Assembly (NCBI RefSeq): GCF_008001235.1
Contig: NZ_CP040751.1
Coordinates: 1,037,001 to 1,101,000, forward strand
From: Salidesulfovibrio onnuriiensis
Lineage (GTDB): Bacteria > Desulfobacterota > Desulfovibrionia > Desulfovibrionales > Desulfovibrionaceae
Direction: 5' to 3'
DNA: 64,000 bases
The notes under the pieces were generated by a model. That model was not told the DNA's origin. It did not search any database and saw only the letters and a program-made list of their open reading frames with translations. The translations under genes and the position numbers were made by a program. Below are positions 38,403 through 45,993 of the stretch, piece after piece (positions within the stretch are counted from its first letter, which is position 1; each line of letters opens with the position of its first letter).

Positions 38403-38524
38403 GACTGCCCAGAAAGGCCCGATTGCGGTGTCGCTGCAAAAAGAAAAGCGTCCTCGCGTATGCCCGATACGCGTCGGACTTTTTCTTTTATTGCTCCTGG
38501 CACTCGAACCTTTCTGAACAGCCT
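38403..38524 (+). repeat. Terminal-inverted-repeat element (family 1, copy C)
   Basis: This element starts GACTGCCCAGAAAGG and ends CCTTTCTGAACAGCC, whose complement matches the start at 13 of 15 bases. It has TCGCTGCAAA, an inner CGCGTAT-GCCC-GATACGCG stem and an outer AAAAAG/CTTTTT pairing. It is followed by a family 2 repeat at 38539. Unlike other copies, no plus-strand stop codon lies at its left end. Confidence 0.75.
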
Positions 38525-38538
38525 TAGATGGGAGAGTG

Positions 38539-38620
38539 CATCGCGCGCAGCGCGACCGGGAAATGCTTTTGGAAGGAGGGGGATGGGGAGGAAGCCTTTT
38601 GCAAAAGATTCCCTCCCCGA
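38539..38620 (+). repeat. GC-rich hairpin repeat (family 2, copy 2)
   Basis: This copy starts CATCGCGCGCAGCGCGACCG, then runs through GGAAGGAGGGGGATGGGG to CCTTTTGCAAAAG and CCCTCCCC. The same order of blocks is found on the minus strand at 1552-1648. It ends 3 nt from the stop codon of the downstream methyltransferase gene (38623). Confidence 0.75.
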
Positions 38621-38622
38621 TC

Positions 38623-39801
38623 TTATGAATTCTTGCGGGTGCCGGCGTAGAGTTCGTATTCCAGCAGGCGGCATTCGATGGAGGCGTTGAAGAGGATGAT
38701 GCGCCGCTTGGTGCGCAGGCCCACCCGCTTGGCCAGGTCCATGTTGCCGGTGAAGATGTAGCCGGTGTAGCCGCCGCAGTGCTGCTTGAAGAAGTCGCCG
38801 ATGCCCCTGTACACGGGTTCGAGCGCCTTGATGTCGCCCAGGCGCTTGCCGTACTCGGGGTTGAGCATGACCGTGCCGCCGCCCTCGGGCATTTCGGTTT
38901 CCGTGAAATCGCAGACCGTGAATTCGATGAATTCCTCCACCCCTGCCACGCGGGCGTTGCGGCGGGCCGCCTCCACGGCGTGCGGGTCGCGGTCCGTGGC
39001 GATGATGCGGCCGGGGAGGGCGGAGACGTTCTGCTTCCGGGCCTGGTTGCGCAGGCTCTTCCAGGCCGCGGGGTCGTAGCCTTTCAGGTTCATGAAGGCG
39101 AACTGTTCCCGCAGCATTCCCGGGGCGCGGTTCAGGGCGATGAGGGCCGCCTCGATGGCCAGGGTGCCCGAGCCGCACATGGGGGCCACGAAGCTGCCTC
39201 CCTGCCCCGCGCGTTCGCGCCAGTCCGAGGCCAGGATGCAGGCGGCGGCCAGGGTCTCCTGCATGGGGGCCTTGTGCGGCATCTTGCGGTAGCCGCGCTT
39301 GGCCAGGGGCTCGCCGCTGGTGTCCAGGTACAGGGTGGCCTCGTCCCCACGCCAGTGCAGGAACAGGCAGACCCCGCGCCCCTGGTCCGGGCCCGAGTCG
39401 GGCCGCCTGCCGAATTCGCCCATGAACCGGTCCACCACTCCGTCCTTGATGCGCACGTTGGCGAACCGGCTGTCGTTGACCGTGTCGTTGCGGACGCTGG
39501 AGGACACGGACAGGTAGCCGTCCACGTCCATGATCTCTTCCCAGGCCATGCGGCTGACCGTGCGGTAGAGCCCGTCCGCGTCGGCGGCGGTGAAATATTT
39601 CAGTTCGAGGAGCACTCGGTGGGCCGTGCGCAGGTGCAGGTTCAGGCGCATGCAGTCGGCCAGGCCGCCCCGGGTCAGCACCCCGGACTCCAGTTGCTTG
39701 GTCTCCCGGTAGCCGAGCTCGTGCAGTTCGGCCTCCAGGTACGGGGCCATGCCCAGCGGGCAGGTGGCCAGGATGGTGGTGGGTTCGTTGATCATGGACA
39801 T
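38623..39801 (-). CDS. THUMP-domain RNA methyltransferase (RlmL/COG0116 type)
   Basis: The protein has about 392 residues (ATG at 39801; a GTG at 39807 is in frame). An N-terminal ferredoxin-like plus THUMP region (about 10-160) starts with LATCPLGMAPYLEAELHELG. The class I methyltransferase half has APMCGSGTLAIEAA (about 205-218) as SAM motif I and TDRDPHAVEAARRNA after it. The family methylates guanine N2 in 23S rRNA or other RNA through an NPPY motif, but here it reads LNPEYGKR (about 305). It lacks the C-terminal RlmK half, so it is the short version. The start lies 9 nt after the stop of the broken membrane gene upstream. Confidence 0.85.
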   Translation of the reverse strand: MSMINEPTTILATCPLGMAPYLEAELHELGYRETKQLESGVLTRGGLADCMRLNLHLRTAHRVLLELKYFTAADADGLYRTVSRMAWEEIMDVDGYLSVSSSVRNDTVNDSRFANVRIKDGVVDRFMGEFGRRPDSGPDQGRGVCLFLHWRGDEATLYLDTSGEPLAKRGYRKMPHKAPMQETLAAACILASDWRERAGQGGSFVAPMCGSGTLAIEAALIALNRAPGMLREQFAFMNLKGYDPAAWKSLRNQARKQNVSALPGRIIATDRDPHAVEAARRNARVAGVEEFIEFTVCDFTETEMPEGGGTVMLNPEYGKRLGDIKALEPVYRGIGDFFKQHCGGYTGYIFTGNMDLAKRVGLRTKRRIILFNASIECRLLEYELYAGTRKNS

Positions 39802-39810
39802 GGGCACTGG

Positions 39811-40994
39811 CTACTTGTTCCCGGAGCGGAAGGCAAGCATCAATGCCAGGAACAGGGCAATGGCCGGGCCCGGGGAATAGAACAGGTCCGTGCTGATGCC
39901 CTGGGCCAGGATCACGGCAGTGAGCCCCGCGCCGAACCGGGTGGGGGTGCGCATGAGCAGGCCGAACAGGGAGGCGGTCAGCGTCAGGGGGGGATGATTC
40001 CCCAGGCCATAACAGCTCGAACCCAGAAGCTGGGGATCTGTTCGATGAACAGGCCGTTCAGAGGCGAGGTGCTGAACAGGGTCTGCCACAGGCCCATGAG
40101 CTCCAGGGGCGGCAGCACGGGCAGGGGATGGCTCAGGGCAAACCCGGTGTACAGGCGGCCCGGCCCGGCCAGCAGCTGGAAGCATTCCAGCCAGACCCAG
40201 TATTCCATGTACCGATCGCCGCCCAGGCCGAAATGGGCGTCCAGCAGGAACGAAGCCCCCACGGCCGCGGCGCACAGGCTGGCGTAGGGCAGCCGCTTCC
40301 AGGCGCTGCCCCTGCCGAAGAAGGCGTGGATCCAGGCGGCCGTGAACAGGCCGGTGCGCGAAAGGGTGGCCAGGAGCCCGAGCATAATCCAGACCCGCAG
40401 GGCAAGCCCGTTGCGGTCGGTTTCGTGGTGGGCGGGCTTGAGGTCCGCGCACAGGCCGATGAGCAGCAGGGTTGCCAGCATGTCTGGGTCGCCCAGGAAG
40501 CGCTGGGGCGTCATGCGCAGCAGGGCCTGGAGGGCGTCGAGGACCACGAGCGCCCCGAGCCAGGCGGCCGGACGCTGGATGTCGGCGCGTCCGGGAACGC
40601 CGAACGTGGCGGTCCAGGCCAGGGCGAACAGGAAGAATATGGCGGGGCTTGTTTCGCGCAGGTAGGGGGCGAACCCGGAATAGGCCTGAAGCGCGGGGGC
40701 CATGAACACGAACAGGCAGGCCACGGAAACCCCGAACAGGGCGGAGGCGGCCATGGGCCGGGCCAGGCTTTCCCGTTCGGGCCGGTCCAGGCTTTTCTTG
40801 AACAGGCAGGCGATGACGGCCAGGCCGCAGAGCAGGAGCCAGAGGCCCGTGGCCGCCGATTGGGCTACGCTGTCGGGCAGGGGGCCGGCGGCAACGCGTG
40901 CGGCCGTGAAGGCCAGTGGGGCGATGAGGAATGCCGTGAGCATGGGCGTGGCCGCCCAGCGGTGCAGGGCCGTATGAAAGTCGCCTTTCTCCAT
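39811..40994 (-). pseudogene. O-antigen ligase-like polytopic membrane protein, frameshifted at a G7 tract
   Basis: From the ATG at 40994 the frame runs 336 residues with about nine membrane helices, then stops at 39984 (MAWGIIPP*) right after a run of seven C on the coding strand (39987-39993 as G on plus). Reading on in the next frame gives a hydrophobic end, PLTLTASLFGLLMRTPTRFG to AFRSGNK, stopping at 39811. Eight C would restore one protein of about 394 residues. The layout (many helices, LATLSRTGLFTAAWIHAFF, then a large loop with DRYMEYWVWLECF) resembles O-antigen ligase/polymerase proteins, but I am not certain. The run could be a phase-variation switch or a sequencing error. Confidence 0.65.
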
Positions 40995-41371
40995 GGAAGA
41001 TCAGTACCTTTTCGGGGCGATGCGGTAAAGGGTGTGAAACAGGAATTTCGGCAGGTTCAAAAAATTGAACCGCGTGACTCTGGAAAGCGTTTTCAAAACG
41101 CCCGGAGGGCAAGGGCTCCCGGCGTTATTTTTTCTAGAAAAAGTTTACACCCGTTGCAAATCAATGACATTGGTCGATAAGTTGTTGATCTAATAATATG
41201 TTGAATTTATTGAGCATATGGTTTTAACAATGTCGTTAATATTGAGCGGTTTTTACAAGTGTCTAAATTGTTTGAAAATATTGTCCGATAAAAAGAAATG
41301 GTGTATGGTGACACTGGCTTGGGCTGAAAAATCAGGCCTTTTGGGGAGTGATTTCATCCATGGAGGGTGGT
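40995..41371. other. 377-bp divergent intergenic region with hairpin cluster and AT-rich tract
   Basis: This is the longest gap without a gene. Its left part holds three hairpins in a row. They are GGTTCAA-AAAA-TTGAACC (41054-41071), GCGTTT-TCA-AAACGC (about 41088-41102) and AACGCCCGGAG paired with CTCCCGGCGTT (41097-41126, one mismatch; it competes with the second), followed by TTTTTT. From about 41127 to 41340 the sequence is markedly AT-rich compared with the rest of the window and should hold the lipoprotein promoter. No credible open frame is seen. Confidence 0.5.
41097..41133 (+). terminator. Terminator-like hairpin with no upstream gene
   Basis: The arms at 41097-41107 and 41116-41126 pair at 10 of 11 positions and are followed by six T (41128-41133). 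No plus-strand gene ends before it, so it may end a small RNA or act on transcription of the divergent gene. Confidence 0.5.
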
Positions 41372-41899
41372 ATGAAAGGTCATGTTTTGGGCAGCGGTTT
41401 GGGGCTGGTCAAAAAACTGGTTGCAGGCGGGCTTCTGCTCGTGTGCATGAGCGGCTGCGCCGCGATCGGGCCGCTGCTGACTTTGGGCGGCACCTGGATC
41501 ACGCCGTTGCAGTATGCCTCCACCGCATACACCGTGGGGGAATTCACCTACGAGTATGCGGAAAACGGCAAGACTCCGGACGAGGTCATCGAGGCCAAGC
41601 TGGACAGCATTTCCGATGTCTTTGACGGCGAGGACGAGGTCCCGGCTGTCGAGGAGGGGCCTGCCCCTGTGGTGCTGGCCGACGCAGAGTCCGAGCGCAT
41701 GGAGACATTCCTGTCCATGTCGCGCAAGGACCGGGCCCAGCGGCGTATCGAAATGCGCCGCGTGCAGATGGAGCGCCTGGAAATGCGCAAGATGGCCTTC
41801 CTGCAGGCCAAGGAAAAGGATATTTCCCTGCGCGGCGGCCATGTGCGCGCCCTGGATCTTTCCAACGGGGCCGACGGGGACGTGAGCCTCTTCAACTGA
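41372..41899 (+). CDS. Probable lipoprotein of unknown function
   Basis: The ATG at 41372 follows GGAGG at the right distance. The N-terminus (MKGHVLGSGLGLVKKLVAGG, then LLLVCMSGC) is a lipoprotein signal with the likely lipidated Cys at about residue 29. The mature part (about 147 residues) starts with a Gly/Leu-rich segment and then YEYAENGKTPDEVIEAKLDS. A long charged helix follows (SRKDRAQRRIEMRRVQMERL), probably a coiled coil. I do not recognise the family. It lies in the envelope if the signal works. A strong terminator follows the stop. Confidence 0.75.
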   Translation: MKGHVLGSGLGLVKKLVAGGLLLVCMSGCAAIGPLLTLGGTWITPLQYASTAYTVGEFTYEYAENGKTPDEVIEAKLDSISDVFDGEDEVPAVEEGPAPVVLADAESERMETFLSMSRKDRAQRRIEMRRVQMERLEMRKMAFLQAKEKDISLRGGHVRALDLSNGADGDVSLFN

Positions 41900-41924
41900 G
41901 GGTTCTCTTCGGAAGTTCTTTCAG

Positions 41925-41954
41925 GCGGGGCGACATGGTTGCCCCGCTTTTTTT
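41925..41954 (+). terminator. Terminator after the lipoprotein gene
   Basis: GCGGGGC (41925-41931) pairs perfectly with GCCCCGC (41941-41947), followed by seven T. Confidence 0.92.
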
Positions 41955-41982
41955 GTTCCGGACCATCCAATCCCGAGGACAC

Positions 41983-42375
41983 ATGCGACAATTCCTGGAA
42001 GACATGGTCCGCCGCAAGCAGCGGGGACAGCTCGGCGAGGACGCGGCCGCGCGGCATCTGGAGAGCAAGGGCTACCGGATTCTGCAACGCAACTGGCGGC
42101 ACGGCCGTCTGGAGGTGGACCTTGTCTGCCGCCACGGCGAGGAACTGGTCTTTGTGGAGGTCAAGACCCGCAGGGCCGGGGGGCTTACCCGGCCGGAGGA
42201 CGCCCTGGGCAGGCAGAAGATAGAACGGCTGGTGAGGGCCGCCGGTCTGTACCTTTCCGAGCATGACTGCTGGGAGCTGCCCTGCCGGTTCGACCTGGTG
42301 GCCGTGGTGGAGGACCCGGACGGCATGGACATTGTCCATTATCCCGACGCCTTTGACGCGGGCGGCTTGGGCTGA
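41983..42375 (+). CDS. yraN: YraN/UPF0102 family nuclease-like protein
   Basis: This protein of 130 residues (ATG at 41983, GAGGA 3 nt before) has the UPF0102 pattern. GQLGEDAAARHLESKGYRIL opens it, then LEVDLVCRHGEELVFVEVKTR with the D..E.K residues of a PD-(D/E)XK-like (Holliday-resolvase-like) fold. The biological role is not known. It commonly sits beside rnhB or rsmI, as here with rsmI 53 bp downstream. A start at Met8 (MVRRKQRG) is possible. Confidence 0.92.
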   Translation: MRQFLEDMVRRKQRGQLGEDAAARHLESKGYRILQRNWRHGRLEVDLVCRHGEELVFVEVKTRRAGGLTRPEDALGRQKIERLVRAAGLYLSEHDCWELPCRFDLVAVVEDPDGMDIVHYPDAFDAGGLG

Positions 42376-42428
42376 CCCCGGATTTCCCTTCTTTTGTTCC
42401 GCGCCGTTCAGTGCTACATGAAGTGCCC

Positions 42429-43277
42429 ATGAACCAGGAATCCCTAGAAACCATGGCCGGGCCCGGACTCTGGGTTGTGGCCACTCCCTTGGGCAACGCG
42501 GGCGACCTTTCCCCGCGCGCGGCCCGTATCCTTTCCCACGCCGACGTGATCCTGGCCGAGGACACCCGCCGCGCCGGGCTGCTGTTCAAGCGTCTGGGCA
42601 TCGAGCGCGAGGGCGGCCTGGTCAGCTTCTTCGAGCACAACGAGGACAAGAAGCTGCCCGCCGTGCTGGAATGGCTGGAGCAGGGCCGGAGTATCGCCCT
42701 GATTTCCGACGCCGGAACCCCGCTGCTCTCGGACCCGGGCTACCGCCTGGTGCGCGCCTGCCGCGAGCGGGGATTCCCGGTCTCCCCGGTCCCGGGGCCC
42801 AGCGCCCCCCTGGCGGCCCTGTCCGCCTGCGGCCTGCCGCCCCTGCCGTTCTCCTTTCTGGGCTTCCCGCCCCGTAAGGACTCCCAGCTCCAGCGTTTTT
42901 TCGAGGCGCATCGTGATACCGGCGCCACCCTGGTCTTTTTCGAGCGCAAGTCGCGGCTGGAAACGGCCCTGCATGCGGCCCGGGACGTGCTGGGCGACCG
43001 GGAGTTCTGTATTGCCCGGGAACTGACCAAGGATTTCGAGGAGTTCATCTCCGGTTCCCTAGGCTCACTGGATGCGGTGGATTTCGACCTCCGGGGCGAG
43101 ATTACCGTGGTCATCGGTCCGGCCCGCGAAGAGGACAAGGCCTCGTCCGAGCGGGTTCTGGCCCTGGTGGAAGAAGAGCAGGAGGGCGGCGGCAAGCCCA
43201 AGGAGATCGCCCGCCGCGTAGCCGGGCGGGTCAAGGGCTGGACCGCCAAGGAAATATACGCGCTCATGTCGCGCTGA
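42429..43277 (+). CDS. rsmI: 16S rRNA 2'-O-ribose C1402 methyltransferase RsmI
   Basis: This 282-residue protein of the tetrapyrrole-methylase fold has GLWVVATPLGNAGDLSPRA at the N-terminus, LAEDTRRAGLL (about 43) and SDAGTPLLSDPG (about 97-108). PGPSAPLAALSACGL and FFERKSRL follow, all typical of RsmI, which 2'-O-methylates C1402 of 16S rRNA. The ATG at 42429 has a weak ribosome site; Met9 downstream is an alternative. It is followed after 5 nt by bioB, so the genes share a transcript. Confidence 0.94.
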   Translation: MNQESLETMAGPGLWVVATPLGNAGDLSPRAARILSHADVILAEDTRRAGLLFKRLGIEREGGLVSFFEHNEDKKLPAVLEWLEQGRSIALISDAGTPLLSDPGYRLVRACRERGFPVSPVPGPSAPLAALSACGLPPLPFSFLGFPPRKDSQLQRFFEAHRDTGATLVFFERKSRLETALHAARDVLGDREFCIARELTKDFEEFISGSLGSLDAVDFDLRGEITVVIGPAREEDKASSERVLALVEEEQEGGGKPKEIARRVAGRVKGWTAKEIYALMSR

Positions 43278-43282
43278 GAACC

Positions 43283-44257
43283 ATGATTTTTTTATCCATT
43301 GCAGAAAAGGCCATGAACGGCCAGGCGCCCGACGATGCGGAAATCCGGGCCATCATCGACGCGGACGAGGAGAGCCTTCCCGCGCTTCTGGAACAGGCCC
43401 ACCGCATCCGCACCCGTTTCTCGGGCCAGACGGTTTCCCTGTGCGCCATCGTCAATGCGCGCAGCGGCAGGTGCTCCGAGGATTGCTCCTTTTGCGCCCA
43501 GTCATCCCATCACAGCACCCGGGCCCCGGAATATCCTCTGCTGGCCCCGGACGAGATCGGCCGCGCCGCACGCCGCGCCGCGCAGAACGGCGCGCGCCGT
43601 TTCGGCATCGTGGCCAGCGGCAAGTTCGTGGGCGGCAGCGATTTCCAGGGCTATCTGGAAGCGGTGCGCCTGGTGGCGGAGGCCGGACTCCTGCCGGACC
43701 TTTCCCCCGGGATTCTCACGCGCGGGCAGATCCTTGCCTTGAAAGAGGCGGGCCTGTTCGGCTATCATCATAACCTGGAGACTTCGGCGTCCCATTTTCC
43801 GCAGGTCTGCACGACCCATTCGTACGAGGAAGACGTGCAGGCGGTCAGAACCGCCCTGGAATGCGGCCTGTACGTGTGCAGCGGGGGGATTTTCGGCATT
43901 GGCGAGTCCTGGGACGACCGGGTGGAGCTGGCCCTGATGTTGCGCGAACTGGGGGTTCCGTCCGTTCCCGTGAATTTCCTGACCCCCATTCCCGGGACGC
44001 CCCTGGAGCACCGGGAGGTCCTGCGGCCCGCCGAGGCCCTGAAGATCGTGGCCCTGTTCCGCTTCCTGCTCCCGGACCGGGCTATCCGCATCTGCGGCGG
44101 ACGGCTGGCGGTCTTTGGCGAGGGGCGCAAGGCCGAGCTGCTGCGCGCCGGGGCGGACGGCCTCATGGTCGGGGACTACCTGACCACCAAGGGCGGCGAA
44201 ATCCGTTCGGACCTGGGCGATATAGAGCGGGCTGGTCTGGTCATCGAACGACAATGA
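43283..44257 (+). CDS. bioB: Biotin synthase
   Basis: This 324-residue radical SAM enzyme converts dethiobiotin to biotin. The SAM-cluster motif is CSEDCSFC with Cys64, Cys68 and Cys71. CAIVNARSGRC, HHNLETSASHFPQVCTTHSYE, CGLYVCSGGIFGIGE and VNFLTPIPGTPLE are characteristic and supply the Cys ligands of the sacrificial [2Fe-2S] cluster. Length and start are normal. The stop overlaps an in-frame ATG of bioY (ATGA). No other biotin-synthesis gene (bioA, bioD, bioF) is in the window, and no BirA-like operator is evident, so the pair may sit in a longer translation-coupled run. Confidence 0.96.
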   Translation: MIFLSIAEKAMNGQAPDDAEIRAIIDADEESLPALLEQAHRIRTRFSGQTVSLCAIVNARSGRCSEDCSFCAQSSHHSTRAPEYPLLAPDEIGRAARRAAQNGARRFGIVASGKFVGGSDFQGYLEAVRLVAEAGLLPDLSPGILTRGQILALKEAGLFGYHHNLETSASHFPQVCTTHSYEEDVQAVRTALECGLYVCSGGIFGIGESWDDRVELALMLRELGVPSVPVNFLTPIPGTPLEHREVLRPAEALKIVALFRFLLPDRAIRICGGRLAVFGEGRKAELLRAGADGLMVGDYLTTKGGEIRSDLGDIERAGLVIERQ

Positions 44258-44271
44258 AAGGGGAACCCGGA

Positions 44272-44820
44272 GTGAATACGAAACTGGCTTCAATGCACCG
44301 GCTGGTCTGGGTTTCGCTCATGGCGGCCATGACAGCGGCAAGCGCTTTCATGGTCATTCCCGTCGGGGCAGTCCCCTTCACCATGCAGCCGTTTTTCGTG
44401 TTTCTCGCCGGATTTCTGCTCGGGCCGGTGCACGGCCTGTTCGCCCTGGGGCTGTACCTTGCTGCGGGCATACTGGGGCTGCCCGTTTTTTCCGGCGGCG
44501 GGACCGGCATAGGCCATCTTTTCGGCCCCACGGGCGGCTATCTCATCGCTTTCTGTCTTTCCGCGCTTATCACCGGGCAGGCGAACCGGGAAAAAACAGG
44601 ACCGATTCTCTGGCTTTCCGGGCTGTTCTGGGGCATTGTCGCCATTGCTTTCATTTATGCCGTGGGTGCGGCCTGGCTTAAATTCTCCCTGGGCATCTCC
44701 TGGGGCGAGAGCCTGATCCTGGGGGTGATTCCCTTTGCTCCCTGGGACCAGCTCAAGCTGATCGCGGCGGTGGCCTGCTGCCGATATCTGCAGAAGCACG
44801 GTCTTGCACCCAGCATCTGA
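44272..44820 (+). CDS. bioY: BioY biotin transporter substrate-binding (S) protein
   Basis: This protein of about 182 residues has six membrane helices and the BioY pattern VPFTMQPFFVFLAGFLLGP and GLPVFSGGGTGIGHLFGPTGGYL. It binds biotin in the membrane and works alone or with an ECF module; no ECF genes are near. I prefer the GTG at 44272, with AAGGGG about 8 nt upstream, over the ATG at 44254 that overlaps the bioB stop and has no ribosome site. It belongs to the bioB transcript. Confidence 0.92.
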   Translation: MNTKLASMHRLVWVSLMAAMTAASAFMVIPVGAVPFTMQPFFVFLAGFLLGPVHGLFALGLYLAAGILGLPVFSGGGTGIGHLFGPTGGYLIAFCLSALITGQANREKTGPILWLSGLFWGIVAIAFIYAVGAAWLKFSLGISWGESLILGVIPFAPWDQLKLIAAVACCRYLQKHGLAPSI

Positions 44821-44856
44821 TTGACGGGGGTCGGAATCATTACCACTGCGAAGAAC

Positions 44857-45639
44857 ATGCGCCTGCCGCAGGCCGATACCAAGACCCTGGCCATGATCCG
44901 CAGCTTTTTCCGCTGCCTGCTGGCCGGGGCCGCCTTCAATACCCGCGGCATGCAGAACATCAGCCTGACCTTTGCCATGCAGCCGGGGCTGTCGGCCATC
45001 CACCGCGACCCCAAGGACTACCGCATGGCCCTGCGCCGCTATGTGCGCCACTACCAGTCGCACCCGTTCTGGATGCCCTGCCTGGTGGGCATTTTCCTGC
45101 ACATGGAGGAATCCATCAGCCAGGACCGCTTTCCCCCCAAGATGCTTTCCAAGGTCAAGGACACCACCACGTACACGCTGTCGGCCATCGGCGATTCGGT
45201 CTTTGCCGGGAGCCTGCTCATTCTCTGGGCCCTGTCCTCCATCTGCCTCTACCTTTCGGGGCACGGCGGGCTGTCCCTGGGTTTTGGTCTGGCTTTTTTC
45301 CTGGGGCTGCAGGCGTTTCGGGTGTATACCTTCGTGGCCGGTTTGCGCCACGGGTTCCGGTTCCTGGAGCGGTTGCGCCGCTGGGACCTCATCAACTGGG
45401 GCACGCGCATCAAGTACGTCAACGCTCTGCTCCTGGTCTGGCTCTGGGCCCTGGTCTGGCCGCATCCGCTGTTGTGGTGGCAGTGGCTCCTGGGGGTGGT
45501 GGCCCTGATGCTGTTCGGCCGGTTCGTGCGCACCGGCCTGGTCTCCCGGGTGTTTGCGGCGGCCGCGTTTCTCGGGCTCATCCATCTGTACCCCCTGCTG
45601 CGGAAGACTATACTGGACTTCCTCGGGGGCATGGGGTAG
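44857..45639 (+). CDS. PTS mannose/fructose/sorbose family IID component
   Basis: The chosen ATG at 44857 gives about 260 residues. The family signature is present: FNTRGMQNISLTFAMQPGLSAI (about 27-48), HRDPKDYRMALRRYVRHYQSHP, then FLHMEESIS. Several C-terminal membrane helices follow. IID is one of two membrane parts of a mannose-type permease, but no IIC, IIA or IIB gene is next to it. It follows bioY by 36 bp and precedes HPr and enzyme I. It may serve transport with parts encoded elsewhere, or regulation. An upstream in-frame TTG at 44821 is a weaker start. Confidence 0.88.
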   Translation: MRLPQADTKTLAMIRSFFRCLLAGAAFNTRGMQNISLTFAMQPGLSAIHRDPKDYRMALRRYVRHYQSHPFWMPCLVGIFLHMEESISQDRFPPKMLSKVKDTTTYTLSAIGDSVFAGSLLILWALSSICLYLSGHGGLSLGFGLAFFLGLQAFRVYTFVAGLRHGFRFLERLRRWDLINWGTRIKYVNALLLVWLWALVWPHPLLWWQWLLGVVALMLFGRFVRTGLVSRVFAAAAFLGLIHLYPLLRKTILDFLGGMG

Positions 45640-45688
45640 GGGCCGCAGGGGCAAAAGCAAACGGACGATCTGACAGGATTGATATATA

Positions 45689-45991
45689 ATGAATGAACAG
45701 AACAATACCAAGAATGGCGAAGAGCTATATTCCCGGCAGGTGGTGGTGGCCAACCCGCACGGGCTGCACGCGCGGCCTGCCGGAAAGCTTGCCCAGGAGG
45801 CCCTGGGCTTCAAGTCGTCCATCTCCATTGTTCTTGATGGCCAGGAAGTGGATGCCAAGAGCATCCTCGATATCCTGACCCTTGCCGCGGGCGAGGGCAG
45901 CATCCTGGAACTGAGGGCCGCGGGCGAGGACGCCGAGCAGGCGCTCAATGTACTGGAAAAATTGTTCGCCAGCAGGTTCGAAGAGGAATAG
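45689..45991 (+). CDS. ptsH: HPr phosphocarrier protein
   Basis: This 100-residue HPr has an extra 15 residues at the N-terminus compared with E. coli HPr. The active-site stretch is NPHGLHARPAGKL, with phospho-acceptor His27. The regulatory serine region DAKSILDIL (Ser58) matches the HPr Ser46 site used by HPr kinase in some bacteria. It carries phosphate from enzyme I to IIA proteins. AGGA lies about 10 nt before the ATG. It is 49 bp after IID and 2 bp before enzyme I. Confidence 0.95.
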   Translation: MNEQNNTKNGEELYSRQVVVANPHGLHARPAGKLAQEALGFKSSISIVLDGQEVDAKSILDILTLAAGEGSILELRAAGEDAEQALNVLEKLFASRFEEE

Positions 45992-45993
45992 AC

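Noticed and set aside
41218-41625. A small plus-strand gene starting in the AT-rich gap
   Set aside because: The frame has no ribosome site, overlaps the lipoprotein gene in another frame and gives an arbitrary composition.
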